A stretch of DNA of 58,271 bases, taken from NCBI GenBank assembly GCA_000285855.2, contig HE978651.1:881807-940077 (forward strand). Direction: 5' to 3'. Positions 8,754-17,691 of this stretch are shown here, piece after piece; positions within the stretch are counted from its first letter, which is position 1, and every line of letters begins with the position of its first letter. Source of the stretch: Ruminococcus sp. JC304 (GTDB taxonomy: Bacteria > Bacillota > Clostridia > Lachnospirales > Lachnospiraceae). The notes under the pieces were generated by a model. The model searched no databases. It had not been told where the DNA came from and saw only the letters and a list, made by a program, of their open reading frames with translations. Made by a program: the position numbers and the translations under genes.

Positions 8754-9839
8754 ATGAAAAGAAAACCGGATTTTAAAAATGGAATTTTTCATGGAAAGCC
8801 GATCTATGTGCTGGCGGTGATATTACTGACTGTGATTCTGGTGATATCCATTCTGACTGCAGTTACCATTGGTTCTGTAGATCTTTCTGTGAGAGATGTG
8901 TATAGTGTAATTTTGTATAAAGTGTTCGGAATCGGGGATCCGGAGGTTTATGGTGTAGGAGCCATGTCTGATATTGTGTGGTTTATCCGCCTTCCCCGTA
9001 TTCTTCTTGCAACAGCCGTTGGCATGGGTCTGGCAGTTGCAGGTGTGGTAATGCAGGCCATTGTGAAAAATCCGATTGCAGATCCGTATATTCTGGGTAT
9101 TTCCTCTGGTGCATCTCTTGGTGCAACAGTGGCAATCTTTCTTGGAGTTGGAGCCGTATTTGGCTCCAACTCTATTGGAATCTGCGCATTTATCGGAGCC
9201 TTCCTTATTTCTGTACTGGTACAGATCACTGCAAATATAGGAGGCCGGGCAAATTCAGTCCGACTTCTGCTTGCAGGTACAGCACTTGGAAGTGTGTGCA
9301 GTGCATTTTCAAACTTTGTTGTCTATATTGCGGGCGACAGAGATGGAATCCAGACAGTTACTTTCTGGCTGATGGGAAGTCTGGCAGGTGCGAAATGGGA
9401 AAATCTGGCTGTGATTATTCCCTGCGTTTTTATAGCAACCCTGTTTTTCTGTACCCAGAGCCGTATTCTCAATATGATGCTGCTTGGAGATGAGGTATCC
9501 ATCACATTAGGAACTGACCTGCACAGATATCGTCAGGTGTATCTTGTAGTGACAGCACTGTTGATCGGTTTTGTGGTATATTCCGCAGGTATCATTGGAT
9601 TTGTAGGACTCATTATTCCTCATGTGGTACGAATGTTCTTTGGAACCGATCACAAGAAAATGCTTCCACTGTCAGCACTTAGCGGTTCCATTTTCCTGAT
9701 CTGGGCAGATGTTGCTTCCAGGATCATTATTCCCAAGAGTGAAGTCCCAATCGGAATCCTGGTATCCATGATCGGAGCACCTTGCTTTATTTATCTGCTG
9801 GTACGCAGATCTTATGGATTCGGAGGTGAGAAATCATGA
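8754..9839 (+). CDS. btuC: Corrinoid ABC transporter permease (BtuC/FecCD family)
   Basis: A 361-residue multi-helix permease of the FecCD/BtuC family. Family motifs include RLPRILLATAVGMGLAVAGVVMQ, cut here to the RLPR core and GVVMQ, then NPIADPYILGISSGASLGA and GLIIPHVVR near the C-terminus. I chose the ATG at 8754, one base after the preceding stop, which implies translational coupling. An in-frame TTG at 8718 lies inside the upstream gene and adds residues unlike the family. Its stop overlaps the ATPase start. Confidence 0.88.
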   Translation: MKRKPDFKNGIFHGKPIYVLAVILLTVILVISILTAVTIGSVDLSVRDVYSVILYKVFGIGDPEVYGVGAMSDIVWFIRLPRILLATAVGMGLAVAGVVMQAIVKNPIADPYILGISSGASLGATVAIFLGVGAVFGSNSIGICAFIGAFLISVLVQITANIGGRANSVRLLLAGTALGSVCSAFSNFVVYIAGDRDGIQTVTFWLMGSLAGAKWENLAVIIPCVFIATLFFCTQSRILNMMLLGDEVSITLGTDLHRYRQVYLVVTALLIGFVVYSAGIIGFVGLIIPHVVRMFFGTDHKKMLPLSALSGSIFLIWADVASRIIIPKSEVPIGILVSMIGAPCFIYLLVRRSYGFGGEKS

Positions 9840-10609
9840 AACTGACAGCTTCTGATATCCATGTGGAGCTTGGCGGAAATGAGATTCTTAAGGGAATTGA
9901 CGCAGCCATAAAGGAAAAGGAATTTGTAGGAATTATAGGACCAAACGGAAGTGGAAAAAGTACATTGCTGAAATGTATTTACCGTGTACTGAAGCCAGAT
10001 ACCGGTGTGATCATGCTGGATGGAAAACCGCTGAACGAATATAAGGTAAAGGATTCTGCAAAAGCACTGGCAGTGGTGTCCCAGCACAACTACTATAATT
10101 TTGAATTTTCCGTACAGGAAATTGTAATGATGGGAAGGGCTCCTCATAAGAAAACCATGGAACGGGATAATGCCGAGGATTATAAGATCGTGGAAGAATG
10201 TCTGGAAAAAGTGGGAATGCTTCCCTATCGGCACCGTGTTTTTTCCAGTTTGTCTGGCGGTGAGCAGCAGCGAATCATTCTGGCAAGAGCTCTGGCACAG
10301 AAAACTGACTGTCTGATCCTGGATGAGCCTACCAACCATCTTGACATCAAATACCAGCTCCAGCTTCTGGATATTGTAAAAAGTCTTGGGGTTACTGTGA
10401 TCGGTGCTTTGCATGATCTGAATATTGCAGCAGCATACTGCGACCGGATCTATGCCATGAAGAACGGTCGTCTGGTGGCTTGCGGAACTCCAGAAGAAGT
10501 CATTACAGAAGATTTTATACATATGTTATATGAAGTAGATGCAACTGTAAAAAAGGATGAATACGGCATGCTGAATGTTACATACCATCCTTTGCATGTG
10601 AAAAAATAA
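9836..10609 (+). CDS. btuD: Corrinoid ABC transporter ATP-binding protein
   Basis: A 257-residue ABC ATPase driving the importer. Walker A is GPNGSGKST (35-43), the signature is LSGGEQQR (139-146), and Walker B with D-loop is LILDEPTNHLD (160-170). A switch histidine follows in GALHDLN. It overlaps the permease by ATGA, so the two are coupled. It resembles FecE/BtuD-type ATPases, and the riboswitch context points to corrinoid. Confidence 0.9.
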   Translation: MKLTASDIHVELGGNEILKGIDAAIKEKEFVGIIGPNGSGKSTLLKCIYRVLKPDTGVIMLDGKPLNEYKVKDSAKALAVVSQHNYYNFEFSVQEIVMMGRAPHKKTMERDNAEDYKIVEECLEKVGMLPYRHRVFSSLSGGEQQRIILARALAQKTDCLILDEPTNHLDIKYQLQLLDIVKSLGVTVIGALHDLNIAAAYCDRIYAMKNGRLVACGTPEEVITEDFIHMLYEVDATVKKDEYGMLNVTYHPLHVKK

Positions 10610-10631
10610 AGGAAAAGTGGAGGAAAGCTGA

Positions 10632-11420
10632 ATGAGCGATACAGCAAAAAAAGGAATTCTTGTAGTCAGCTTTGGTACCAGTCATGAAGATACCAGAGCA
10701 GTGACCATTGATGCGATTGAGAAAGAAATTGGAGCTGCTTTTACAGATTGTAAAATTTATCGCGCATGGACCAGCAAAATGATTCTCGCCAGAATTGAAA
10801 AGAGAGATCATATTCACTATGACAATGTGGCAGAAGCAATGGAGCGTATGAAAAAGGATGGAATTACAGATGTGATCATTCAGCCTACTCATGTAATGAA
10901 CGGTGTGGAAAATGATCTTATGAAAAAGGATGTTCTGGCGTATGCAGATCATTTTCAGTCTGTGAAATTCGGAGCTCCTCTGCTTACAACAGAAGAAGAT
11001 AATGAGTATGTGGTGAAAGCGGTTGCAGATGAGTTCCCTGTAATTAAGGATAAGGAAACGGCACTTGTGCTTATGGGGCATGGAACCGAGCACTACGCAA
11101 ATGCCGTTTATGCCGCACTGGATTACAGATTCAAGGATATGGGATATGAAAATGTGATCGTAGGAACTGTGGAAGGTTATCCTGAAATTGATCAGGTCAT
11201 GAAACAGCTTGGAAAATGCGGGGTAAAAAAAGTGGTAATCGCACCGTTTATGATCGTTGCCGGTGACCATGCGAAAAATGACATGGCAGGAGAGGAAGAA
11301 GACTCCTGGAAAAATATCATCAGCAAAGCTGGCTATAAAGTGCAGACAGTTCTGAAAGGACTGGGGGAATATGAAAGTATTCGAAAACTCTTTGTGGAAC
11401 ATGCGAGGGAAGCGGTATGA
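10632..11420 (+). CDS. cbiK: Sirohydrochlorin cobaltochelatase CbiK
   Basis: A 262-residue class II chelatase that inserts Co2+ into sirohydrochlorin (early anaerobic corrin synthesis). Metal and acid-base residues are in place: LMGHGTEH (His150, His154), GTVEGYP (Glu181) and AGDHAKNDM (His213). The N-terminal VVSFGTSHEDTR is typical. No signal peptide is present, so it acts in the cytoplasm. It sits 22 bases after the ATPase with its own GGAGGAAAG site and overlaps the next gene by ATGA, placing it in the riboswitch operon. Confidence 0.92.
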   Translation: MSDTAKKGILVVSFGTSHEDTRAVTIDAIEKEIGAAFTDCKIYRAWTSKMILARIEKRDHIHYDNVAEAMERMKKDGITDVIIQPTHVMNGVENDLMKKDVLAYADHFQSVKFGAPLLTTEEDNEYVVKAVADEFPVIKDKETALVLMGHGTEHYANAVYAALDYRFKDMGYENVIVGTVEGYPEIDQVMKQLGKCGVKKVVIAPFMIVAGDHAKNDMAGEEEDSWKNIISKAGYKVQTVLKGLGEYESIRKLFVEHAREAV

Positions 11421-11773
11421 TTAAAATTGGGACACTGACCTGCCTTCACTCCAATAATGTATGTGCCAGAGTGGGATGCCTGAAGGCCTTTCAGAATCGC
11501 AGTGACTTTTTTGATGGATATTCTCCGGACACACTTCTGGGAGCAATGATGACCTGTAATGGATGCAAAAGTGTAAATCCCAAAGAACCGGATGTAGATG
11601 AGGGAATTCTGGAAAAAATAGACAGGTTGGTCAGCGAAGAAATTAAGGTAATGCATGTGGGAGCCTGTCGTCTGGACAGGGAGAAAAAAGAGTGCCCACG
11701 AATTGCCAAAATCTGTGAGATGATAGAATCCAGGGGAATCCAGGTGGTAAGAGGAACTCACAGAGAATCCTGA
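11417..11773 (+). CDS. CGGC-domain putative metal-binding protein
   Basis: A 118-residue cysteine-rich protein matching the CGGC domain: C9, C16, C21, CNGC at 47-50, and further cysteines near 84, 93 and 100. The family has no proven biochemistry; the cysteine array suggests metal or cluster binding. Coupling to cbiK by an ATGA overlap, in a cobalamin-controlled operon, suggests a role in cobalt handling. That is inference. It is the last gene before the terminator at 11803. Confidence 0.75.
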   Translation: MIKIGTLTCLHSNNVCARVGCLKAFQNRSDFFDGYSPDTLLGAMMTCNGCKSVNPKEPDVDEGILEKIDRLVSEEIKVMHVGACRLDREKKECPRIAKICEMIESRGIQVVRGTHRES

Positions 11774-11802
11774 AACAGGATAGAGAAATCGTATAGGGGA
11801 AA

Positions 11803-11847
11803 CTTCCAGGCAGATTGTGGAAAATAGTCTGTCTGGAAGCTTTTTTA
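11803..11847 (+). terminator. Terminator of the corrinoid operon
   Basis: CTTCCAGGCAGA (11803-11814) pairs with TCTGTCTGGAAG (11828-11839), followed by CTTTTTTATT. Confidence 0.9.
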
Positions 11848-11905
11848 TTGCTGTGTTTTGCCTGGCTTTATTGGCAATATACGCAGGAATTAGTAAAATC
11901 CTGTC

Positions 11906-12121
11906 TTTGACAGTTATTAGAAGAAAAAATCGCTGTATCCATTGATTTTACTGGGGTTCAGCGATTTTTGCCGTTGTTTTGAAGTTTCATATGCAACACC
12001 TCCTTACCCCTTATTACACCACACAATAACAGAAAATAACATGCATAAAAACAAAAAATGACACAAAAAAAGCAGGTTTTACAAGGCCTGCAAGTACTTT
12101 TTCTATTATTCAACTGTCAAA
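11906..12121 (-). mobile_element. Internally deleted IS1634-like element (216 bp, non-autonomous)
   Basis: Terminal inverted repeats TTTGACAGTT (11906-11915) and AACTGTCAAA (12112-12121) bound the element. Read on the minus strand it has a promoter region, a strong AAGGAGGTG, then ATG AAA CTT CAA and a stop after ten codons. After the start it jumps straight to the 3' end of the IS also seen at 6278-6350, including the AATCGCTG / CAGCGATT hairpin. It is thus left end plus right end with the transposase removed. Confidence 0.75.
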
Positions 12122-12128
12122 CTCCCGT

Positions 12129-12177
12129 GGAGAATCCTGCAAGCAGGATTCTTTCTTGAATTCAGGAGTTTTTACAT
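12129..12177. repeat. 49-bp dispersed repeat, copy 2
   Basis: Identical to 6220-6268. Including flanks it folds as a nested hairpin: outer AACTCC / GGAGTT and inner AATCCTGC / GCAGGATT. It abuts the left end of the deleted IS. Confidence 0.8.
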
Positions 12178-12256
12178 GATGATGAATTCTGTGTTATAAT
12201 GAACGGACGATGTTGGATAATTATTTGATAGCTATTGTTGCGTGAGGTGTTTTGAT

Positions 12257-14614
12257 ATGGATAAGCCGGTGGTTCGTATTTCCGTCAGAAATCTGGTGGA
12301 GTTTATATTAAGAAGCGGGGATCTTGACAACCGGGGAGGAGCTTCTGACAGAGAAGCAATGCAAAAGGGCAGCAGACTGCACAGAAAAATACAGGGCAGG
12401 ATGGGAAGTCATTATAGAGCGGAGGTTTCTCTTAAATATAAAACAGAATATGAAGATGTAAGTATCCAGGTAGAGGGTAGAGCTGACGGAATCTTCACAG
12501 AAGATGGACAGTGCTGGATCGATGAGATCAAGGGTGTTTATGCAGATGTCAGTCAGTTGGAGAAGCCTGTGGAGGTTCACCGCGCACAGGTAATGTGTTA
12601 TGCCTGGATCTACGCACAGGAACAGAAAACAGAGAAGATCGGAGTGCAGATGACATATGGGAATCTGGACACAGAGGAGCTTAAGTTTTTCAGAGAGGAA
12701 TATACGCTGGAAGAACTCAGACTGTGGTACCAGGAACTTCTGGACAGATATCATAAATGGATCGCATACCAGATTGCATGGAAAAAAGAACGGAATGTGT
12801 CCATGAGTGATCTAGAATTTCCTTTTGAATATCGTGAGGGACAGCGAAAAATCGTATCCGGTGTATATCACACGATATCCACAGAAAGACAGATTTTTAT
12901 CCAGGCACCTACAGGAGTTGGAAAGACCATGTCCACGATCTTTCCTGCAGTGAGAGCAGTTGGTGCAGGATTAGGGGAAAATATTTTCTATCTTACAGCA
13001 AAGACTATTACCAGGACTGTAGCTGAAGAAGCGTTCTCCATATTGAAGGCGCATGGACTGAAATTTAAAGTGATTACCATTACTGCGAAAGAAAAACTGT
13101 GCTTCTGCGATAAAACAGAATGCAATCCTGAGAACTGTCTGTGGGCAAGAGGACATCTGGACAGAGTGAATGATGCTGTTTTTGAACTGTGGACTACGCA
13201 GGACAGCTATGACAGGAATACTTTGCTGGAATATGCGAAGAAATGGCAGGTGTGTCCCTTTGAAATGTGTCTGGATCTGGCAGTCTGGGTGGACGCTGTG
13301 ATCTGTGATTATAATTATGTATTTGATCCCAATGTTTATCTGAAAAGATTTTTCGGGGAGGGTACTTCCGGAGAATACATTTTTCTGATTGATGAGGCTC
13401 ATAATCTGGTGGACAGAGGAAGGGAAATGTACAGTGCCTATGTGGACAGAGCAGATGTACTGGAGGCAAAGAGGCTGGCCGGGGATTACAGTAAAGGTCT
13501 GGTGCGTGCACTGGAAAAAGTGAACAGACAGCTTCGAACTCTGGAAAAGGAGTGTACAGAGTATGAAATCCTGCCCAATCCCGGAGCAGTTTCCCTGGGA
13601 ATGCTTCAGGTAATGGGGGAGATGGACAAGCTTCTGGAGGAACTTCATGGAAAGGAACTTCCGGAGCAGCTGCTGGAGTTTTATTTCTGTGTGAGAGATT
13701 TCCTGAACATTGATGAACTTCTGGATGAAAATTATGTGGTTTATACAGAAATAGGAGAAAGGGGAAAGGTGATCTTGCGGCTTTTCTGTGTAAATCCTGC
13801 AGCAAATATCCACAGATGTCTGGAAAAGGGAAAAAGTGCGGTTTTCTTTTCTGCAACCCTGCTTCCCATGGATTATTACCGTACACTTTTAAGCACCAGG
13901 AAGGATGACTATGGAATCTATGTGACCTCTCCTTTCCGGCAGGAGAACAGGTGCATTCTCACAGGACGGGATGTGAGCAGCAGGTATGCCAGAAGAGGAT
14001 ATGAGGAATATCACAGGATTGCATCTTACATTGCTAGAACTGTATGGACAAGAAAAGGAAATTATATGGTATTCTTTCCTTCTTATAAATTTATGGAGGA
14101 TGTTCTGGAGGTGTATGAGAATGAGTTTTCAGCAGAATGGGTTCGCTGTATTTCGCAGACATCAGGAATGAATGAGAGGGAGAAAGAGGAATTTCTGGAG
14201 GAATTTTCTGCATCAGAAGGAACACTGGTAGGATTTTGCGTAATGGGCGGGATTTTTTCAGAGGGGATTGATCTGATGGGAGAGAAACTGATCGGAGCGA
14301 TCATCATAGGAACCGGTCTTCCTCAGATTGGAACAGAAAGGGAAATCCTCAGACAGTATTATGATAAAAAAGGTGTGAATGGATTTGATTATGCATACAG
14401 ATATCCGGGGATGAATAAGGTGCTGCAGTCAGCCGGGCGTGTGATCAGAACTCAGGAGGACACAGGCATCATACTTCTGCTGGACGAGAGATTTGCAGGG
14501 AAAGATTACAGGAATCTGTTTCCTGCTGAATGGTCTGACAGGGGAAACTGTACTTTAAATACTGTGGAAGAACAGCTGGGAAGCTTCTGGAACAGGACCA
14601 GAGAAAAGGACTGA
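12257..14614 (+). CDS. XPD/DinG-type ATP-dependent DNA helicase with N-terminal nuclease-like domain
   Basis: A 785-residue superfamily 2 helicase of the Rad3/XPD/DinG group. An N-terminal PD-(D/E)XK-like domain shows GRADGIF (Asp77) and IDEIK (Glu90, Lys92), as in Cas4-like folds. The motor follows: Walker A APTGVGKT (217-224), a cysteine group (C282, C284, C289, C294, with C333 and C338 beyond) suited to a 4Fe-4S cluster, DEAH (379-382), FFSAT, and QSAGRVIRT near the C-terminus. It should unwind DNA in repair. I prefer the ATG at 12257: an in-frame GTG at 12242 would be part of the GTGAGGTG ribosome site itself. Confidence 0.88.
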   Translation: MDKPVVRISVRNLVEFILRSGDLDNRGGASDREAMQKGSRLHRKIQGRMGSHYRAEVSLKYKTEYEDVSIQVEGRADGIFTEDGQCWIDEIKGVYADVSQLEKPVEVHRAQVMCYAWIYAQEQKTEKIGVQMTYGNLDTEELKFFREEYTLEELRLWYQELLDRYHKWIAYQIAWKKERNVSMSDLEFPFEYREGQRKIVSGVYHTISTERQIFIQAPTGVGKTMSTIFPAVRAVGAGLGENIFYLTAKTITRTVAEEAFSILKAHGLKFKVITITAKEKLCFCDKTECNPENCLWARGHLDRVNDAVFELWTTQDSYDRNTLLEYAKKWQVCPFEMCLDLAVWVDAVICDYNYVFDPNVYLKRFFGEGTSGEYIFLIDEAHNLVDRGREMYSAYVDRADVLEAKRLAGDYSKGLVRALEKVNRQLRTLEKECTEYEILPNPGAVSLGMLQVMGEMDKLLEELHGKELPEQLLEFYFCVRDFLNIDELLDENYVVYTEIGERGKVILRLFCVNPAANIHRCLEKGKSAVFFSATLLPMDYYRTLLSTRKDDYGIYVTSPFRQENRCILTGRDVSSRYARRGYEEYHRIASYIARTVWTRKGNYMVFFPSYKFMEDVLEVYENEFSAEWVRCISQTSGMNEREKEEFLEEFSASEGTLVGFCVMGGIFSEGIDLMGEKLIGAIIIGTGLPQIGTEREILRQYYDKKGVNGFDYAYRYPGMNKVLQSAGRVIRTQEDTGIILLLDERFAGKDYRNLFPAEWSDRGNCTLNTVEEQLGSFWNRTREKD

Positions 14615-14739
14615 GTTGTAATACTGGAATCCTGGTCTTTGCTGGAAAAGAGATAAAAATCTTGATATCCTGAATAAAACAATATATACTTTGCTTACTG
14701 TGAATGGGATGTGAAAAGAAACCGTAAAAGGAGTTTTGC

Positions 14740-16233
14740 ATGAGAAAAAATAGACAAACAGCGAAATATTATATTAAAAGTTATATCATAGCCGGAAGTC
14801 TGGCCGGAGCCATTTCCATGGCACTGGCTTTGTCGGCTCCTGTTATGGCTGCACAGCAGAGTCTTGCATCTGTCACCGGGCAGGCACAGATTCAGCCCAT
14901 GGGAGACGGAAGCGGTAAATATATGATGAAGAGTGACGGATTTTACTGTCTGGATGTAAACGGTGCCGGAAGTACCCAGGCAGAGATCCATTATTTTGAG
15001 AATTATGAGATAGACGGAACTGTATTTGACGGATATTATTATCATGATACAGATGGGAAATTCAAAGCCTGCAGTCCACATATGGAGCATCTGAAAGGTG
15101 TTGCAGTGTTTGGGGACAAGACAGAGGAGGAATCTGATACACAGAATACCCAGAAGGCAGAGAAATTTGACGGATATTACTTTGTGAACAATCTGGGGCG
15201 TCTGTCAGCAGCACCGCAGGTAAGGTATATTGACAATCTTACAATAGACGGGCTTACTCTGAATGGATATTACTATTTTGATGAAAATGGCAGACTGGTA
15301 ACAGAACCAGGTATCCATTCACTTGAAATGGACTGTTATGAAATGAATTTTGACGGAAGCTATTATTTCGGCGGTGCAAATGGTGCCCTGCTTCAGGAAA
15401 GTACAGTGACGGATGATGGTTTTATTGTGGATGATACGGGAAAGATCGTGAATATGGATGAGCTTGGGATGGATAATCTAGAGCCCCAGATTGAGAAGAT
15501 GCTGTCTGGATATCAGGGAACATGGAGCGTTTACGTGAAAGACCTTAATGAAGAAAAGGAAATCCTGATCAATGATACTTCCCTTTATTCTGCAAGTCTG
15601 ATCAAAGCCTTTGTAATGACAAAGACATATGAGGATATGGAGCAGGTAAAGGCAGACGAGGCAAAGAAATTAAATACTGCAGATACAAAAACTGTAGATG
15701 TAAAATTAAATGACTTGCTGTGGAATATGATCACAGTCAGTGACAATGAATCCTGCAATGAACTGGTGAAGCTTCAGACAGATTCCCTTGATTTCAAAAA
15801 AGGTGCGGAGGATATTAATAAGTATCTGGAGAAAGAGGGCTATACAGAGACAAGTGTGCAGCACACCCTCCATCCTGCAGCATCCGCACAGGAGAGCCTT
15901 GGAGGCAGAAATATGACTTCTGTGAAGGATTGCGGTACTTTGCTTGAAAAGATTTACAAGGGGGAATGTGTCAGTAAGGAGGCATCAGAAGAAATGTTAA
16001 ATCTTCTGTCAAATCAGGAAAACACCTGGAAAATCCCCCAGGGATTGCCGGAAGGGATAAAGTCAGCGAATAAGACAGGAGAGACAGATCAGGATCAGCA
16101 CGACATCGCAATTGTCTATGGCGAAAAGACAACATACATTCTGTGTATTATGTCGGAAGGTTGTCCGGAGGAAACAGCGGTGACGAATATACAGAATATT
16201 TCAAAGATTGTATATAATTATTTAAATCTGTAG
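14740..16233 (+). CDS. Secreted serine hydrolase (class A beta-lactamase fold) with cell-wall repeat modules
   Basis: A 497-residue exported protein. The signal peptide ends near MAA (36-38). Residues about 55-240 hold four or five degenerate repeats rich in FDGYYYF, DENGRL and DGFY, resembling glucan/choline-type wall-binding modules. The C-terminal domain has the three hallmarks of the serine beta-lactamase/DD-peptidase fold: SLIK (Ser286, Lys289), SDN (334-336) and KTG (445-447). I do not find the ExxLN omega-loop of true class A beta-lactamases, so a wall-modifying peptidase or esterase is more likely than antibiotic resistance. Confidence 0.82.
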   Translation: MRKNRQTAKYYIKSYIIAGSLAGAISMALALSAPVMAAQQSLASVTGQAQIQPMGDGSGKYMMKSDGFYCLDVNGAGSTQAEIHYFENYEIDGTVFDGYYYHDTDGKFKACSPHMEHLKGVAVFGDKTEEESDTQNTQKAEKFDGYYFVNNLGRLSAAPQVRYIDNLTIDGLTLNGYYYFDENGRLVTEPGIHSLEMDCYEMNFDGSYYFGGANGALLQESTVTDDGFIVDDTGKIVNMDELGMDNLEPQIEKMLSGYQGTWSVYVKDLNEEKEILINDTSLYSASLIKAFVMTKTYEDMEQVKADEAKKLNTADTKTVDVKLNDLLWNMITVSDNESCNELVKLQTDSLDFKKGAEDINKYLEKEGYTETSVQHTLHPAASAQESLGGRNMTSVKDCGTLLEKIYKGECVSKEASEEMLNLLSNQENTWKIPQGLPEGIKSANKTGETDQDQHDIAIVYGEKTTYILCIMSEGCPEETAVTNIQNISKIVYNYLNL

Positions 16234-16255
16234 CTGCCAGACATACGTGGAATGA

Positions 16256-16284
16256 TTGATTTTTACAGGAAAATCATGTATAAT
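16256..16284 (+). promoter_or_regulatory. Promoter of the G1PDH-ispF-cysS gene run
   Basis: TTGATT (16256-16261), 17-base spacer, perfect TATAAT (16279-16284). It lies about 130 bases before the G1P dehydrogenase start. Confidence 0.65.
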
Positions 16285-16414
16285 ACCAACGAACTATGCC
16301 TATAGAAAAAAGTTTAACCGAATCAGGCTGTAAAACAACTATTCAATTATGAGCAGGTAGTCAGGTGGATGATTTTATCCGCTTGATTCAGGAAAGTCAG
16401 GAGGAAGAATTTAA

Positions 16415-17689
16415 ATGCGAGTTGATGCGGACGATTTTGCCCGACCTTGCAGCTGCGGCAGGGAACACCAGATTGCAGTGAAAGAGATTTTGATAGAAGC
16501 CGGAGCTGTAGAGAAGCTTGAAGAAGAGATGTCAGAGGGAATGCTCAGAGAGTACATATCCCCGCTGGTCATCTGCGACACCAATACCTATGCGGCAACA
16601 GAAGAACTTATGGAGGATATCTATGACAGGTGCCAGGTGCTTGTTCTGGATGCAGAGGGACTTCAGGCAGACCGGCATGCAATAAAAATTGTGGAGAACA
16701 ACATGGAAGAGGACATTGACCTGATCCTTGCAGTAGGAGCAGGCACGATCCATGATATCAGCCGTTATATTGCACATAATTACAAAGTACCTTTCATTTC
16801 AGTGCCTACCGCAGCAAGTGGAGATGGATTTGTGACAACAGTAGCAGCAATGACCCTGGATGGAGTGAAGAAGACTGTGCCTTCAGTAGCTCCGATTTGT
16901 GTATATGCAGATACAGATATTTTTTCAAAAGCACCAAAGCGTCTGACAGCAGCCGGGATTTCAGACCTGATGGCGAAATATATCTGTCTTGCAGACTGGA
17001 AGATTGCGAACCTGGTTACCGGAGAGTATTTTTGCCGCGAAACTGTAAAACTGGAAGAGAAAGCGTTAAAAACTGTGAAATCTTCGATTCAGGATATTAC
17101 AGAGGGAGAGGAAGATGAATGTGAACAGCTTATGTATGCACTGATTCTTTCCGGACTTGCAATGCAGATGATCGGTAATTCAAGGCCTGCTTCCTGCGCA
17201 GAGCACCAGATCACACATCTGTGGGATATGGAAGTGATCAATGGTCCGCTGGATGCACTCCATGGTGAGAAGGTTTCTGTAGCAGCACTTCTTGTACTGG
17301 AAGAATACAAACGTATCGCTGTAGCCATCACACAGGGACGATGTCACGCAAAACCCTATGAGAATGAAGACGAGGAGCTTCTGAAAGAAACTTTTGGGAA
17401 AAAAGGACTTCTGGAAGAAATAAGAAAAGAAAACGAGCCGGAATTGTTAGAAACTATTTCACCCCAGCATCTGGAAAAATGCCTGAACGGGATAGAGGAG
17501 ATTATTGATGAGCTTCCCAGTGAACAGACTATGTTCCGTTTGCTAGAGAAAGCCGGATGCGCGAAAACCGTTTATGATATCGGACTCGATGAATCGGCTG
17601 TTTTGCCAAGCCTCAGACTTGCTCCTTATACAAGGAGACGGTTAAGCTTATTAAGAATCAGCAAGATGCTGGATATAAGAGGAGAATAA
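16415..17689 (+). CDS. sn-Glycerol-1-phosphate dehydrogenase (AraM/EgsA family)
   Basis: A 424-residue iron-containing-alcohol-dehydrogenase-like protein of the glycerol-1-phosphate dehydrogenase group, which reduces dihydroxyacetone phosphate to sn-glycerol-1-phosphate. Marks are [12 protein letters not shown] (nucleotide binding), [19 protein letters not shown] with a metal aspartate, and the metal histidine regions [13 protein letters not shown] and LHGEKV. AGGAGG precedes the ATG. It starts the cluster and ends two bases before ispF. Bacterial members such as B. subtilis AraM make G1P for heptaprenylglyceryl phosphate; that role here is inferred. Confidence 0.85.
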   Translation: MRVDADDFARPCSCGREHQIAVKEILIEAGAVEKLEEEMSEGMLREYISPLVICDTNTYAATEELMEDIYDRCQVLVLDAEGLQADRHAIKIVENNMEEDIDLILAVGAGTIHDISRYIAHNYKVPFISVPTAASGDGFVTTVAAMTLDGVKKTVPSVAPICVYADTDIFSKAPKRLTAAGISDLMAKYICLADWKIANLVTGEYFCRETVKLEEKALKTVKSSIQDITEGEEDECEQLMYALILSGLAMQMIGNSRPASCAEHQITHLWDMEVINGPLDALHGEKVSVAALLVLEEYKRIAVAITQGRCHAKPYENEDEELLKETFGKKGLLEEIRKENEPELLETISPQHLEKCLNGIEEIIDELPSEQTMFRLLEKAGCAKTVYDIGLDESAVLPSLRLAPYTRRRLSLLRISKMLDIRGE

Positions 17690-17691
17690 TT

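Noticed and set aside
12242-12256. GTG start giving five extra residues to the helicase
   Set aside because: The GTG is part of the GTGAGGTG ribosome site; the ATG at 12257 has correct spacing.
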